This document shows, piece after piece, positions 1-7,442 of a stretch of 64,000 nucleotides of DNA. This DNA is from Fibrella forsythiae (GTDB lineage Bacteria; Bacteroidota; Bacteroidia; Cytophagales; Spirosomataceae). The DNA is taken from contig NZ_JAFMYW010000013.1 in NCBI RefSeq assembly GCF_017353175.1, forward strand, positions 89,998-153,997, read 5' to 3'. The first letter of the stretch is position 1. Every line of letters begins with the position of its first letter. A program made the position numbers and the translations under genes. The notes below the pieces were generated by a model, which saw only the letters and a list, made by a program, of their open reading frames with translations, was not told the DNA's origin and made no database searches.

Positions 1-590
1 CAGCCCAGCGGATGTCGAATCTGATTGCTGATCTGCTCAGTTACTCACGGGTATCGACCCAACGTAGTCCTTTCGAGCTGGTGTCGTTGACACGACTAAT
101 GAGTAGTGTCATCGATGACCTGGACATAGCTGTTCATGAATCAGGCGTTGTGTGCGAATTTAGCAATCTACCTACAGTGATGGGCGATAGAACGCAGCTT
201 AATCAGCTGTTTAGAAACCTTCTGTTCAATGCCATACTTTACCGTCGGCCAAACGTACCGCCTGTTGTAAAGATTTCAGCGCGAAAGGTTGCTGCCGCTG
301 ATCTACCAGAGTCAATATTAAAAACGGAACTATCACTGACAACTGACCAGTCAGCCAACATTCCGTTTTTCTACGAGATTAGTATTACCGATAACGGTAT
401 CGGCTTTGATGAGAAGTACCTCGACCGGATTTTCCAGGTCTTTCAGCGATTACACAGTAAAACAGCCTATCCCGGCACCGGTGTTGGGTTGGCGATTTGC
501 CGGAAAGTTATCGAAAATCATAGGGGAGCCATTACTGCGACCAGTAAACCTGGTGAAGGAGCAACGTTCAGCGTATACCTTCCTGTCTAA
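1..590 (+). CDS. Sensor histidine kinase, C-terminal part (gene starts before the window)
   Basis: The reading frame is open to the left edge, so the start and input domains are missing. The first visible residues, A-Q-R-M-S-N-L-I-A-D-L-L-S-Y-S-R-V, match the second half of a HisKA dimerisation domain; the phosphorylated His lies outside the window. The HATPase_c domain follows: an N-box around N-Q-L-F-R-N-L-L-F-N-A, a G1 box D-N-G-I-G-F-D, an F-box (I-F-Q-V-F-Q-R-L) and a G2 box G-T-G-V-G-L-A-I-C-R-K. The domain ends at its normal C-terminus with no receiver domain. It would autophosphorylate in response to a signal sensed upstream. It lies 35 bp before the first PYP gene on the same strand, so it may be the output partner of the light sensors; that link is inference. 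Confidence 0.9.
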   Translation, partial: AQRMSNLIADLLSYSRVSTQRSPFELVSLTRLMSSVIDDLDIAVHESGVVCEFSNLPTVMGDRTQLNQLFRNLLFNAILYRRPNVPPVVKISARKVAAADLPESILKTELSLTTDQSANIPFFYEISITDNGIGFDEKYLDRIFQVFQRLHSKTAYPGTGVGLAICRKVIENHRGAITATSKPGEGATFSVYLPV

Positions 591-625
591 GCTGCCATCC
601 AAACGGCTGCATTACCCAGTCAATT

Positions 626-994
626 ATGATCAGACTCGTTGACTTTTCAGCTCCAGAACTGCTCGCCTGGCTGGATACCCAGACAGACGAGCAACTCGAT
701 GAAGTGCCGTTTGGCATCGTTCGCATGACCCTCGAGGGAGTTGTGGCAGGATATTACAAATCAGAATCACATATTACTGGCGTCTCCAAAGAGTACGCGA
801 TAGGCAAATACTACTTTACCCAAGTAGCGCCCTGTGCCAACAACATGATGATAGCAGCAAAGTATGCGCAGCCAGAACTGGACGAAGAACTTGATTACAT
901 GCTGACCTATGTATGCGATCCGGTCAAAGTTCGACTACGCTTGCTTAAATCGACTTTTAGCAAGTACCAGTATTTTTTAGTCAATATACAGTAA
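626..994 (+). CDS. pyp: Photoactive yellow protein (PYP), copy 1
   Basis: This 122-residue PAS-fold protein matches PYP along its whole length (Halorhodospira PYP has 125 residues). PYP is a cytoplasmic blue-light receptor carrying p-coumaric acid as a thioester on a Cys. The chromophore Cys is C70 in V-A-P-C-A-N-N (C69 in Halorhodospira). The chromophore-binding Tyr and Glu are Y43 and E47, and T51 matches T50, all in Y-Y-K-S-E-S-H-I-T-G. The residue matching Arg52 is V53. The gene sits 35 bp after a histidine kinase and 52 bp before a second PYP about 70% identical by eye. Identity as PYP is strong; function as a photoreceptor, rather than a PAS relative, rests on the conserved Tyr/Glu/Cys. 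Confidence 0.92.
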   Translation: MIRLVDFSAPELLAWLDTQTDEQLDEVPFGIVRMTLEGVVAGYYKSESHITGVSKEYAIGKYYFTQVAPCANNMMIAAKYAQPELDEELDYMLTYVCDPVKVRLRLLKSTFSKYQYFLVNIQ

Positions 995-1046
995 GTATCT
1001 GACGATCAAAGCAATTCATTTCTCGTCTCTCTTAATAACCGAAATC

Positions 1047-1424
1047 GTGACTCAGCCAATTACTTTTTCTGACCCAAATATGCTCGCCTGGCTGGAGTCT
1101 CAAACAGACGACCAGTTCGATGAGGCCCCTTTCGGCATTGTGCGTATGACACGCGATGGTATCGTAGCCGCCTATTGTAAATCAGAGTCACACATAACCG
1201 GTATTTCGCAAGAGTACGCGCTTGGCAAATACTACTTCACGCAAATTGCGCCTTGTGCCAATAACATGATGGTGGCCTCAAAGTATGCGCAGCCGGAACT
1301 GGACGAAGAACTTGACTACATACTGACCTATGTCTGTGAGCCAGTTAAGGTCAGGTTACGCCTGCTTAAATCGCCCGATAGCCGGTTTCAATACTTTCTG
1401 GTTGATCGTAAATCGTTCTCCTGA
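1047..1424 (+). CDS. pyp: Photoactive yellow protein (PYP), copy 2
   Basis: This tandem paralogue of the preceding gene has 125 residues and a GTG start, chosen because the N-terminus then aligns with copy 1. It keeps the chromophore Cys (C70 in I-A-P-C-A-N-N), Y43, E47 and T51. The Arg52 position is I53, and residue 44, next to the chromophore-binding Tyr, is Cys instead of the Tyr of copy 1. The C-terminus is slightly longer (ends R-K-S-F-S). Its TGA stop shares one base with the ATG of the next gene (TGATG), suggesting translational coupling. The duplication is old enough for about 30% divergence, yet both copies keep the chromophore pocket, which argues that both are functional, perhaps with different colour or photocycle. 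Confidence 0.92.
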   Translation: MTQPITFSDPNMLAWLESQTDDQFDEAPFGIVRMTRDGIVAAYCKSESHITGISQEYALGKYYFTQIAPCANNMMVASKYAQPELDEELDYILTYVCEPVKVRLRLLKSPDSRFQYFLVDRKSFS

Positions 1425-1831
1425 TGATGGACGCGCAACTTCATCTTCAGAAACTGCTCCCTATCTTCCACCATTCGCCGCTGGCCATGGTAGAAGCTAA
1501 TGCTGAAGGAAAGATCCGGCAAGTGAACCCGAAAGCAGTTCAACTGATGATGCCGCTGGCAACGTACCTGGACCTTCCGGGTACAAATATCATCGATACG
1601 CTTTCTGGCTTCATACCGGCTATTCGAGGCGCAATAGCCGATTTCTACTTCGACTCGGGACTGATTATTGATCAGGAACCGTACATCATTCACTTCGCCT
1701 ACGGACAATCATTGATCGAGCGACACTTCAGCCTGACGATCGAAAAGATCACGCCGGATAGTCTGCTCTTTTTCTTCGATGATGTTACCGATTTTCTGGT
1801 GAAGGCTGACGCACTCCGGCACCGGTCATGA
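1424..1831 (+). CDS. Small PAS-domain protein of the PYP operon
   Basis: This 135-residue soluble protein is probably a single PAS domain. It has the usual opening (P-L-A-M-V-E-A-N-A-E-G-K-I-R-Q-V-N-P-K-A), a middle helix region and a closing beta-hairpin ending F-F-F-D-D-V-T-D-F. No kinase, receiver or DNA-binding domain is attached. It overlaps PYP copy 2 by one base and the ligase gene by four bases (ATGA), so it belongs to the PYP operon. It lacks a PYP-type A-P-C chromophore site. It could be a partner that reads the PYP photostate, or an independent sensor; both are inference. A second ATG three bases downstream (1427) is an equally possible start. Confidence 0.75.
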   Translation: MMDAQLHLQKLLPIFHHSPLAMVEANAEGKIRQVNPKAVQLMMPLATYLDLPGTNIIDTLSGFIPAIRGAIADFYFDSGLIIDQEPYIIHFAYGQSLIERHFSLTIEKITPDSLLFFFDDVTDFLVKADALRHRS

Positions 1832-2931
1832 TCTGGACTCCTGAGAACGTCGGGCGGATTATTCTTGATACGGCCAGCCGAATCACCCAACTGCCCCAAC
1901 ATGGGCTGACTGTCGGCGCAATGGCCCACGTAGACCTTCACTACGATTTGGGGCTAAATTCCCTGCAACGTATGGAGTTGGCCGCTCATATGAATGAGTT
2001 GTTTGGCATTTTTCAGACGTCAGCAGACAACTATTTATTAGCCAATACCAGCCTGTCTCACTGGATAAATTGCGTGCTGCGGGCAAGGGCGCAGGCCGAC
2101 CAAGTGCTGACTTTCCGCACATCAGGCTCTACAGGGGCCTCTAAATCGGTAACCCATTCGTTGACCTCGCTGCTTGCCGAAGCCCGTTTTCTAACGGAGC
2201 TGATACCAAGACCGGCTCATGTAGTTACCAGCGTACCCGCCAATCATATATACGGGTTCATTTTTACGGTTCTTCTCCCTGCCCTTTGGGATTGTCCACT
2301 TCAATCGCTAAACCAGCAACAGGTTTCGGATTTAACGGAAGATACCCTTGTTGTTGGCACTCCCCTCACTTGGGAATTCCTCTACAGGGCATTACCTGAG
2401 AATCCGGCAATACATTGTCGGGGTATCTCGTCGGCAGCACCGATGCCACCCGATCTGTTTAATCGGCTCAGCAAGGCCGGCGTTGTGCTGACTGAAATTT
2501 ACGGCTCATCAGATACGGGTGGCATGGGCTATCGTCATTCGCCCGATCAGCCATTTACGCTTTTCCCATATCTGGAGCGATTTACAAACGACCCAGCAAC
2601 GATTACGAATACAAACACCGGAGCAACGTACCCAGCCCCCGACAGGCTGAACTGGATTTCAGAACGTGAGTTGTCTGTAGTAGGCCGTCTAGACGATGCT
2701 ATACCCATTGCGGGCGTGAATGTATCAATCACTCATGTTCAAAAAGTCATAGAAGACTGTCCTCTTGTTGCTGAATGTGATATACATGCAAAGGCAGACA
2801 ACGGAGTCAGTCAGCTGTACGCGGCCATCCGGCTCCGCACGCTGACGGAAGCCAACCGAGTTGCCTGCCTACACTGGATTAATGAGCGATTGATAGCGCC
2901 CGAAGTACCCAAGCATATGTATCTGTATTAA
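1828..2931 (+). CDS. pcl: PYP-type 4-coumarate:CoA ligase with N-terminal carrier-protein domain
   Basis: This 367-residue adenylate-forming enzyme likely activates p-coumarate for loading onto the PYP cysteines. Residues 1-80 look like an acyl/peptidyl carrier protein, with a phosphopantetheine site L-G-L-N-S-L (Ser45; usual D-S-L is N-S-L). The ligase part follows: nucleotide-binding loop T-S-G-S-T-G-A-S-K-S (98-107), S-S-A-A-P-M (201-206), a Y-G-S-S-D-T stretch at the Y-G-x-T-E position (225-230), and G-R-L-D-D-x-x-x-x-A-G (286-296). The C-terminus stops at P-E-V-P-K-H-M-Y-L-Y, so the usual C-terminal subdomain and catalytic A10 Lys are missing or reduced. From memory the PYP-activation branch of 4CL (TIGR02372) is also short, so this may be normal. 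It is the last gene of the operon. Confidence 0.85.
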   Translation: MIWTPENVGRIILDTASRITQLPQHGLTVGAMAHVDLHYDLGLNSLQRMELAAHMNELFGIFQTSADNYLLANTSLSHWINCVLRARAQADQVLTFRTSGSTGASKSVTHSLTSLLAEARFLTELIPRPAHVVTSVPANHIYGFIFTVLLPALWDCPLQSLNQQQVSDLTEDTLVVGTPLTWEFLYRALPENPAIHCRGISSAAPMPPDLFNRLSKAGVVLTEIYGSSDTGGMGYRHSPDQPFTLFPYLERFTNDPATITNTNTGATYPAPDRLNWISERELSVVGRLDDAIPIAGVNVSITHVQKVIEDCPLVAECDIHAKADNGVSQLYAAIRLRTLTEANRVACLHWINERLIAPEVPKHMYLY

Positions 2932-3005
2932 GTATTGCTCCTGAAGCACTATCTCAACAGTCAGTAGCGGATCAACTATCAGGCGGTTTTTTGCGTTGAC
3001 TCCGT

Positions 3006-4004
3006 ATGCAATTTCGCACCGAACTAACGCCCGACCGCCTGCCAGTTCAGCTAAAGCTGACCGACCGGATCGTAACCATCGGTTCCTGCTTTGCCGAGGT
3101 GATAGGCGCGCGACTCGCCGATCATAAGCTAACGGTACTGAATAACCCGCTGGGTACGTTGTTTAACCCGTTTTCGATCAGTAAGCTGCTCAAGCTGGCC
3201 TTAACCGGCAACTTGCCTGACGAGGTGGGGTATGTAGAGCGCGACGGGCTGTGGTTCCACTACGACTTCCACTCGTCATTCTGGGGGACATCCAAAGCAG
3301 CGTTGGCTCAGTTACTACAGGTACGTTTACAGGAAATAGGAACTGGCTTGCAGCAGGCAGACTGGCTGTTGCTGACCCTCGGATCAGCGGTAGTTTACCA
3401 GCACAAGGAAACGCAGCAACTAGTGGCAAACTGCCACAAAATGCCAGGTACGTTGTTCAATAGATTTCTGTGTCAGATTGGCCTGGCCCGTAACGAGCTG
3501 ACAGACCTGTTCAGGCTGCTTCAGCAACATAATCCTAAACTGACGATCATTCTCACGGTTAGTCCCGTGCGCCATATCCGAGATGGGCTACCGTTGAACT
3601 CAGCCAGTAAAGCCCTGCTCAGAACCGTCTGTGCTGAGTTGTGCGGCGAATCCGAATCTGCACTGGATATGCCTACACCGATGGTTTATTATTTCCCGGC
3701 TTATGAGCTTGTTCAGGATGACCTTCGCGATTACCGATTCTACGAGGCTGATCTGATTCACCCGAATGCACAGGCGCACGAATATGTATTCACGAAGTTT
3801 GCCGAAAGCGCCTTTACACCCGACCTTTGTGCCTTCGTTAAACAATGGGAACAAATTCGGCGGGCAATGGCACACAGGCCGCTACATGGCCTGACCGACG
3901 CGCATCGGCTTTTTCTACAGAAACTCCTCCGACAAATTGAAGTGCTGCCCGCCAGTATTGATACAACAGCCGAACGCGCTGAGATTTTGAATCGTTTACT
4001 ATAA
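3006..4004 (+). CDS. GSCFA domain-containing protein
   Basis: This 332-residue protein carries the diagnostic I-G-S-C-F-A-E at residues 26-32, which defines the GSCFA family, an SGNH/GDSL-esterase-like fold. The C-terminal half holds D-L-I-H-P-N-A-Q-A-H (about 257-266), the family's block for the catalytic Asp/His. Substrate is unknown; no signal peptide is seen, so it is probably cytoplasmic. It lies 74 bp after the PYP ligase and 84 bp before mrp, both on the same strand. A 25-bp-stem hairpin three bases after its stop suggests that transcription or mRNA ends there, separating it from mrp. Confidence 0.85.
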   Translation: MQFRTELTPDRLPVQLKLTDRIVTIGSCFAEVIGARLADHKLTVLNNPLGTLFNPFSISKLLKLALTGNLPDEVGYVERDGLWFHYDFHSSFWGTSKAALAQLLQVRLQEIGTGLQQADWLLLTLGSAVVYQHKETQQLVANCHKMPGTLFNRFLCQIGLARNELTDLFRLLQQHNPKLTIILTVSPVRHIRDGLPLNSASKALLRTVCAELCGESESALDMPTPMVYYFPAYELVQDDLRDYRFYEADLIHPNAQAHEYVFTKFAESAFTPDLCAFVKQWEQIRRAMAHRPLHGLTDAHRLFLQKLLRQIEVLPASIDTTAERAEILNRLL

Positions 4005-4007
4005 AAC

Positions 4008-4079
4008 AGTTTACCGTTTTCAGTTGCGCTGCCAGCAACCAACTGTCTTGTCTAGCAGTGCAACTAAAAACGGTAAACT
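4008..4079. repeat. Stop-proximal inverted repeat, GTTTACCGTTTT family
   Basis: Arms 4008-4032 and 4055-4079 pair over 25 bp with two mismatches around a 22-nt loop. The left arm begins AGTTTACCG and ends GTTGCGCTGC. It fills most of the gap between the GSCFA gene and mrp. A similar sequence (TTTACTGT...GTTGCGCTGC) forms the hairpin at 57034-57132, so this is a dispersed family. Confidence 0.8.
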
Positions 4080-4088
4080 TCTTCAGAA

Positions 4089-5198
4089 ATGTCAAGTTAT
4101 AAACTCACCGAACCAACCGTACTGGCCGCTTTAGGCCATGTTGAGGAACCAGACCTCAAGCGCGACATTGTGTCGCTAGGCATGGTTAAAGACATCAAGC
4201 TAGGGGTTGATTCTGTTCGCTTTACGGTTGTACTGACCACGCCCGCCTGCCCGTTGAAGGAGTTGATCCGGCAGCGGTGCGAGGATGCTATTCACACGCA
4301 TATTGGCCCTGAAGTGACTGTTACAATCGATATGACCGCCAACGTCACGTCGACGCGTAATGACGCCCCGTTGCTTCCCGGCGTGAAGAACATTATTGCA
4401 GTGGCCTCCGGTAAAGGTGGCGTTGGCAAATCGACGGTAACGGCCAATCTGGCCATAGCCCTGCACAAATCGGGCGCGAAGGTAGGCATCATCGACGCCG
4501 ACATTTACGGTCCTTCCATTCCGGTTATGTTTGGCGCCGAAGATATGCAGCCACAGATCATCCAGATCGACGGTCAGAATCGTCTTCAGCCCATCCAGCA
4601 ATTCGGCATCAAGCTGATGTCGATTGGTTTTCTGGTACCACCCGATCAGGCCATGCTCTGGCGTGGGCCGGTAGCCAGCCGGGCGTTGCAGCAGTTTTTT
4701 TCCGATACAGAGTGGGGCGAACTCGATTACCTGCTGATTGACCTTCCTCCCGGTACGGGTGATATTCACCTCTCGCTGGTACAGACTGTTCCGGTTACCG
4801 GGGCGATCATCGTTACAACGCCGCAAAAGGTAGCGATTGCCGACGCCATCAAAGGGTTAGCCATGTTCCGGCAGCCTCAAATCAACGTACCTGTGTTGGG
4901 AATCGTTGAGAATATGGCCTACTTCACTCCTGCCGAATTGCCCAATAACCGCTACTACCTTTTTGGTTCGGGCGGCGCTGCTATCCTGTCCGAGAAATTC
5001 GACGTACCGGTGTTGGGTCAGGTTCCGCTGGTACAGAGCATTCGCGAGGCAGGCGATGAAGGTAAACCAGCCCTGGTTTCGGGAGATGGCCCGGCAGCTG
5101 ATGCGTTCCGGGGTGCTGCCGAAGCCCTGGCCCGCCGGGTAGCTATTCGTAATGCCACGCAAGACGAAACGAAGCGCGTCGAGTTTACACGGGTATAA
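4089..5198 (+). CDS. mrp: Mrp/NBP35-family Fe-S cluster carrier ATPase
   Basis: This 369-residue cytoplasmic ParA-type P-loop ATPase is thought to carry and deliver iron-sulfur clusters. The N-terminal domain (about 1-85) is a MIP18/DUF59 domain with T-T-P-A-C-P. The deviant Walker A, G-K-G-G-V-G-K-S, is at 108-115; D-I-Y-G-P-S and D-L-P-P-G-T-G-D follow. The C-x-x-C pair many Mrp proteins have after E-N-M is absent: here it reads E-N-M-A-Y-F-T-P-A-E-L-P, as I recall for Bacteroidota Mrp. A NifU-type scaffold gene lies 42 bp downstream, supporting an Fe-S role. Confidence 0.95.
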   Translation: MSSYKLTEPTVLAALGHVEEPDLKRDIVSLGMVKDIKLGVDSVRFTVVLTTPACPLKELIRQRCEDAIHTHIGPEVTVTIDMTANVTSTRNDAPLLPGVKNIIAVASGKGGVGKSTVTANLAIALHKSGAKVGIIDADIYGPSIPVMFGAEDMQPQIIQIDGQNRLQPIQQFGIKLMSIGFLVPPDQAMLWRGPVASRALQQFFSDTEWGELDYLLIDLPPGTGDIHLSLVQTVPVTGAIIVTTPQKVAIADAIKGLAMFRQPQINVPVLGIVENMAYFTPAELPNNRYYLFGSGGAAILSEKFDVPVLGQVPLVQSIREAGDEGKPALVSGDGPAADAFRGAAEALARRVAIRNATQDETKRVEFTRV

Positions 5199-5240
5199 TA
5201 CCTGAATTGTGCTATATTTACGAGAGAAGACATTGATTTT

Positions 5241-5510
5241 ATGCAAATGGTCGTAGACAGCGTGAATCCTCTGATTGCCCGTGTTGACAAGGCACTTGAC
5301 AGTATGCGGCCTTATCTGGCTGCTGATGGAGGTAATGTTAAAGTACTTGATATCAGCGATGAAGGCGTTGTTCGTCTGGAGTTGATGGGGTCTTGCGGAA
5401 GCTGCCCTATGTCGGCAATGACGTTTAAAGGCGGCCTGGAAGAAGCGATTCTTCGAGCCGTTCCGGAAGTTACCCGTGTTGAAGCCGTCAACCTTACGGC
5501 TCTCCCCTAA
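5241..5510 (+). CDS. NifU C-terminal-domain Fe-S scaffold protein
   Basis: This 89-residue protein is a stand-alone NifU C-terminal (NfuA-like) domain. It has D-G-G-N-V-K-V-L and the cluster-binding motif G-S-C-G-S-C-P with C52 and C55, which typically binds a [4Fe-4S] cluster between two subunits for transfer to target proteins. It follows mrp in the same direction with a 42-bp gap and ends before a strong stem-loop terminator, so the two genes likely form an Fe-S assembly unit. Confidence 0.93.
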   Translation: MQMVVDSVNPLIARVDKALDSMRPYLAADGGNVKVLDISDEGVVRLELMGSCGSCPMSAMTFKGGLEEAILRAVPEVTRVEAVNLTALP

Positions 5511-5529
5511 CGTACCTGCTTTTCATATA

Positions 5530-5563
5530 AAAGGCAGCCCTGATGAAAGGGCTGCCTTTTTTT
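5530..5563. terminator. Rho-independent terminator, probably bidirectional
   Basis: AAAGGCAGCCC (5530-5540) pairs perfectly with GGGCTGCCTTT (5549-5559) around TGATGAAA and is followed by a T run. It lies between the nifU-like gene and the convergent membrane-protein gene, with an A run on its left side, so it can serve both strands. Confidence 0.9.
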
Positions 5564-5593
5564 ATGCTGGTGAAGCAAACTGGTCACTCCTGG

Positions 5594-6430
5594 CTATAGT
5601 ACCAGCGCAGGGAGCCAGAATACAGCATCGCCAATAAATCGATACCGATTGTTTTTCAGAAAATAAGCCGGATAACGCTGAATAACGTACAGCACCAGAC
5701 TCATAATACCCAGCATTAAACTGGCGCGTTGTGAGAAACGAGCTCCGCCACCAGAATCGTCGGCAGTAAAACACAAAGCCAGCGCGCCAACCACAATAAC
5801 GAACGTCAGCCAACGCAGAACAGCCTCACATCGACCGACACCCCAGGCCGTAGCCAGCGAAACGGTATCTAATGAGCTGGAAGCATCTTTTTGCTCAAAG
5901 ATCGAGAACAGCAGTAAATTTTGAATGGCAATACCAAAAAACAAGGCGATCTGCACCTTGAATGGCCAGCCAATCGTTTCTCGCTGCACCCAAACCGTTC
6001 CCCAGATACCAGCCGTAAACAGTACGGCAACAAGGGGCTCTTTCGCTACCAGAACCGGGTGTCTGTCGCGGAGTTGGTAGACAGCCAGCACATAGGCGAT
6101 ACAGGCAATGCCCAACACGGCACCAAAGCGCACAACAGGACCGGGCAGAAAGAAGACGAGAATAGCGCCAACAGCGCCCAACCCACCAACCATACCCCAC
6201 AGGAGGTCGGCATTTGCGGCATGAAAGCGATGGCGGGAAGTACGCGGAACAGGCATCTGGCGGACGTCCAGCAGGCGATCGGTTGTATAGATCATCCAGA
6301 CAACAATGGCCAGCAGCGGTGTGGTAGCCCAATGGATTGGATCAACGTCAGACAGCCGCACCGCCAACCGGTTCGAGAAAACAGCCCCCAATACAACAGG
6401 GAGACTTAAATAAATAGCAGGACGAAGCAT
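5594..6430 (-). CDS. Polytopic membrane protein, possibly UbiA-like
   Basis: This 278-residue protein has about seven or eight hydrophobic segments and no signal peptide beyond the first one. An early loop reads I-Y-T-T-D-R-L-L-D-V-R-Q, resembling the first Asp-rich motif of UbiA-type prenyltransferases, but a second clear Asp-rich motif is not obvious. I therefore name the family only tentatively. It lies 18 bp downstream of the MOSC gene on the same strand and is probably co-transcribed with it. The substrate cannot be inferred. Confidence 0.6.
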   Translation of the reverse strand: MLRPAIYLSLPVVLGAVFSNRLAVRLSDVDPIHWATTPLLAIVVWMIYTTDRLLDVRQMPVPRTSRHRFHAANADLLWGMVGGLGAVGAILVFFLPGPVVRFGAVLGIACIAYVLAVYQLRDRHPVLVAKEPLVAVLFTAGIWGTVWVQRETIGWPFKVQIALFFGIAIQNLLLFSIFEQKDASSSLDTVSLATAWGVGRCEAVLRWLTFVIVVGALALCFTADDSGGGARFSQRASLMLGIMSLVLYVIQRYPAYFLKNNRYRFIGDAVFWLPALVL

Positions 6431-6448
6431 GATGGTTACGGTTACCGT

Positions 6449-7375
6449 TTATAAACTGACAGGCAACCACGGTTCTTTACGCTCCAGAACCCGGATGCTT
6501 GCTCCTTCATGTATGGTGTGGCCGGCACAACTGGTAGCAGGCATGAAGTTTTCCCCAAACAGAATCTTGTTCTCGTAACTGCGGTAGGTTGCCAACGTCC
6601 GCAATGGTTCTTTTCCTCTATCTCCGGTTTCGGGGTCAATTGTTGTCAGCACACACCGTACGCAGGGCTTTACTCCATAGAATGTTGCCCCGTCCAGATC
6701 AATGGCTGCCCAGGTGTCTTCATCGTGGGGCCAGCAGAGCCCTTCCACAATGAAATTGGGCCGAAAACGGGCCATGGTCAGTGGCGCATCCACCGATTCG
6801 GCCAGCCGCCGGTTCAACTCATCCAGCGACGATTGGGTGACCAGCAGCATCGGAAAGCCATCGGCAAAGCTCACGATCGGGTCGGCCAATTCATCGTGCC
6901 GGGTGTGGCGTGAGGTAATCGATCGCCGCGTCGTATCGGGCATATAGACGAGGCGGCATGGTTTGCCAATTACCCGGCTGAACCAGTCGTCGGCCTCGGC
7001 GCTGACAAGCTGCGCAGGTACGTCTTCACTATCCCAGATCGATACGCTGATCGGCTCATTTAACACGTGTGGTACCAGCGGTACGGTTAGCACGTCGGCT
7101 GGCGCGTGCCGATGCCATACACGCAATTCGTTTTCAGGTACGTTGATGGCCGTATCGATCAAGGCCATTGAATGCACGGTTCGCTGCGTAATGAATCTGC
7201 CCTGGCGGGTTGCTGGTTCAGTAGCTTCGTCTGCCTGGTTGTCAGTCGATGGCTCTACCAGCATATACCGGCGATCATATTTCAGGCCACTGGCTTCTAT
7301 TGTTGCTTCTGATACAGAAACGCCACCCAGCGACTTAATCGGATAAATAATAATCTGTTCGAGCGTAAGAGACAT
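6449..7375 (-). CDS. MOSC domain-containing protein (YcbX-like)
   Basis: This 308-residue protein has an N-terminal MOSC beta-barrel domain (begins I-I-I-Y-P-I-K-S-L-G-G) and a C-terminal MOSC domain with the typical K-P-C-V-R-C-x-x-T-T-I-D-P-E-T-G block. The cysteine is the presumed molybdenum-cofactor ligand in YcbX/mARC-type enzymes, which reduce N-hydroxylated compounds. The C-terminal 2Fe-2S ferredoxin domain found in E. coli YcbX is absent, so a separate electron donor would be needed. It is upstream of the membrane-protein gene in the same orientation. Confidence 0.9.
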   Translation of the reverse strand: MSLTLEQIIIYPIKSLGGVSVSEATIEASGLKYDRRYMLVEPSTDNQADEATEPATRQGRFITQRTVHSMALIDTAINVPENELRVWHRHAPADVLTVPLVPHVLNEPISVSIWDSEDVPAQLVSAEADDWFSRVIGKPCRLVYMPDTTRRSITSRHTRHDELADPIVSFADGFPMLLVTQSSLDELNRRLAESVDAPLTMARFRPNFIVEGLCWPHDEDTWAAIDLDGATFYGVKPCVRCVLTTIDPETGDRGKEPLRTLATYRSYENKILFGENFMPATSCAGHTIHEGASIRVLERKEPWLPVSL

Positions 7376-7442
7376 GAAACATCATTTTATAGCCAGTCAG
7401 TTGAGTAACCCGGGAAGAGCAGTGCAACCTACTGACGTGAAA

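Noticed and set aside
4200..4826. A 208-residue minus-strand frame opposite mrp
   Set aside because: Shadow of a P-loop ATPase gene.
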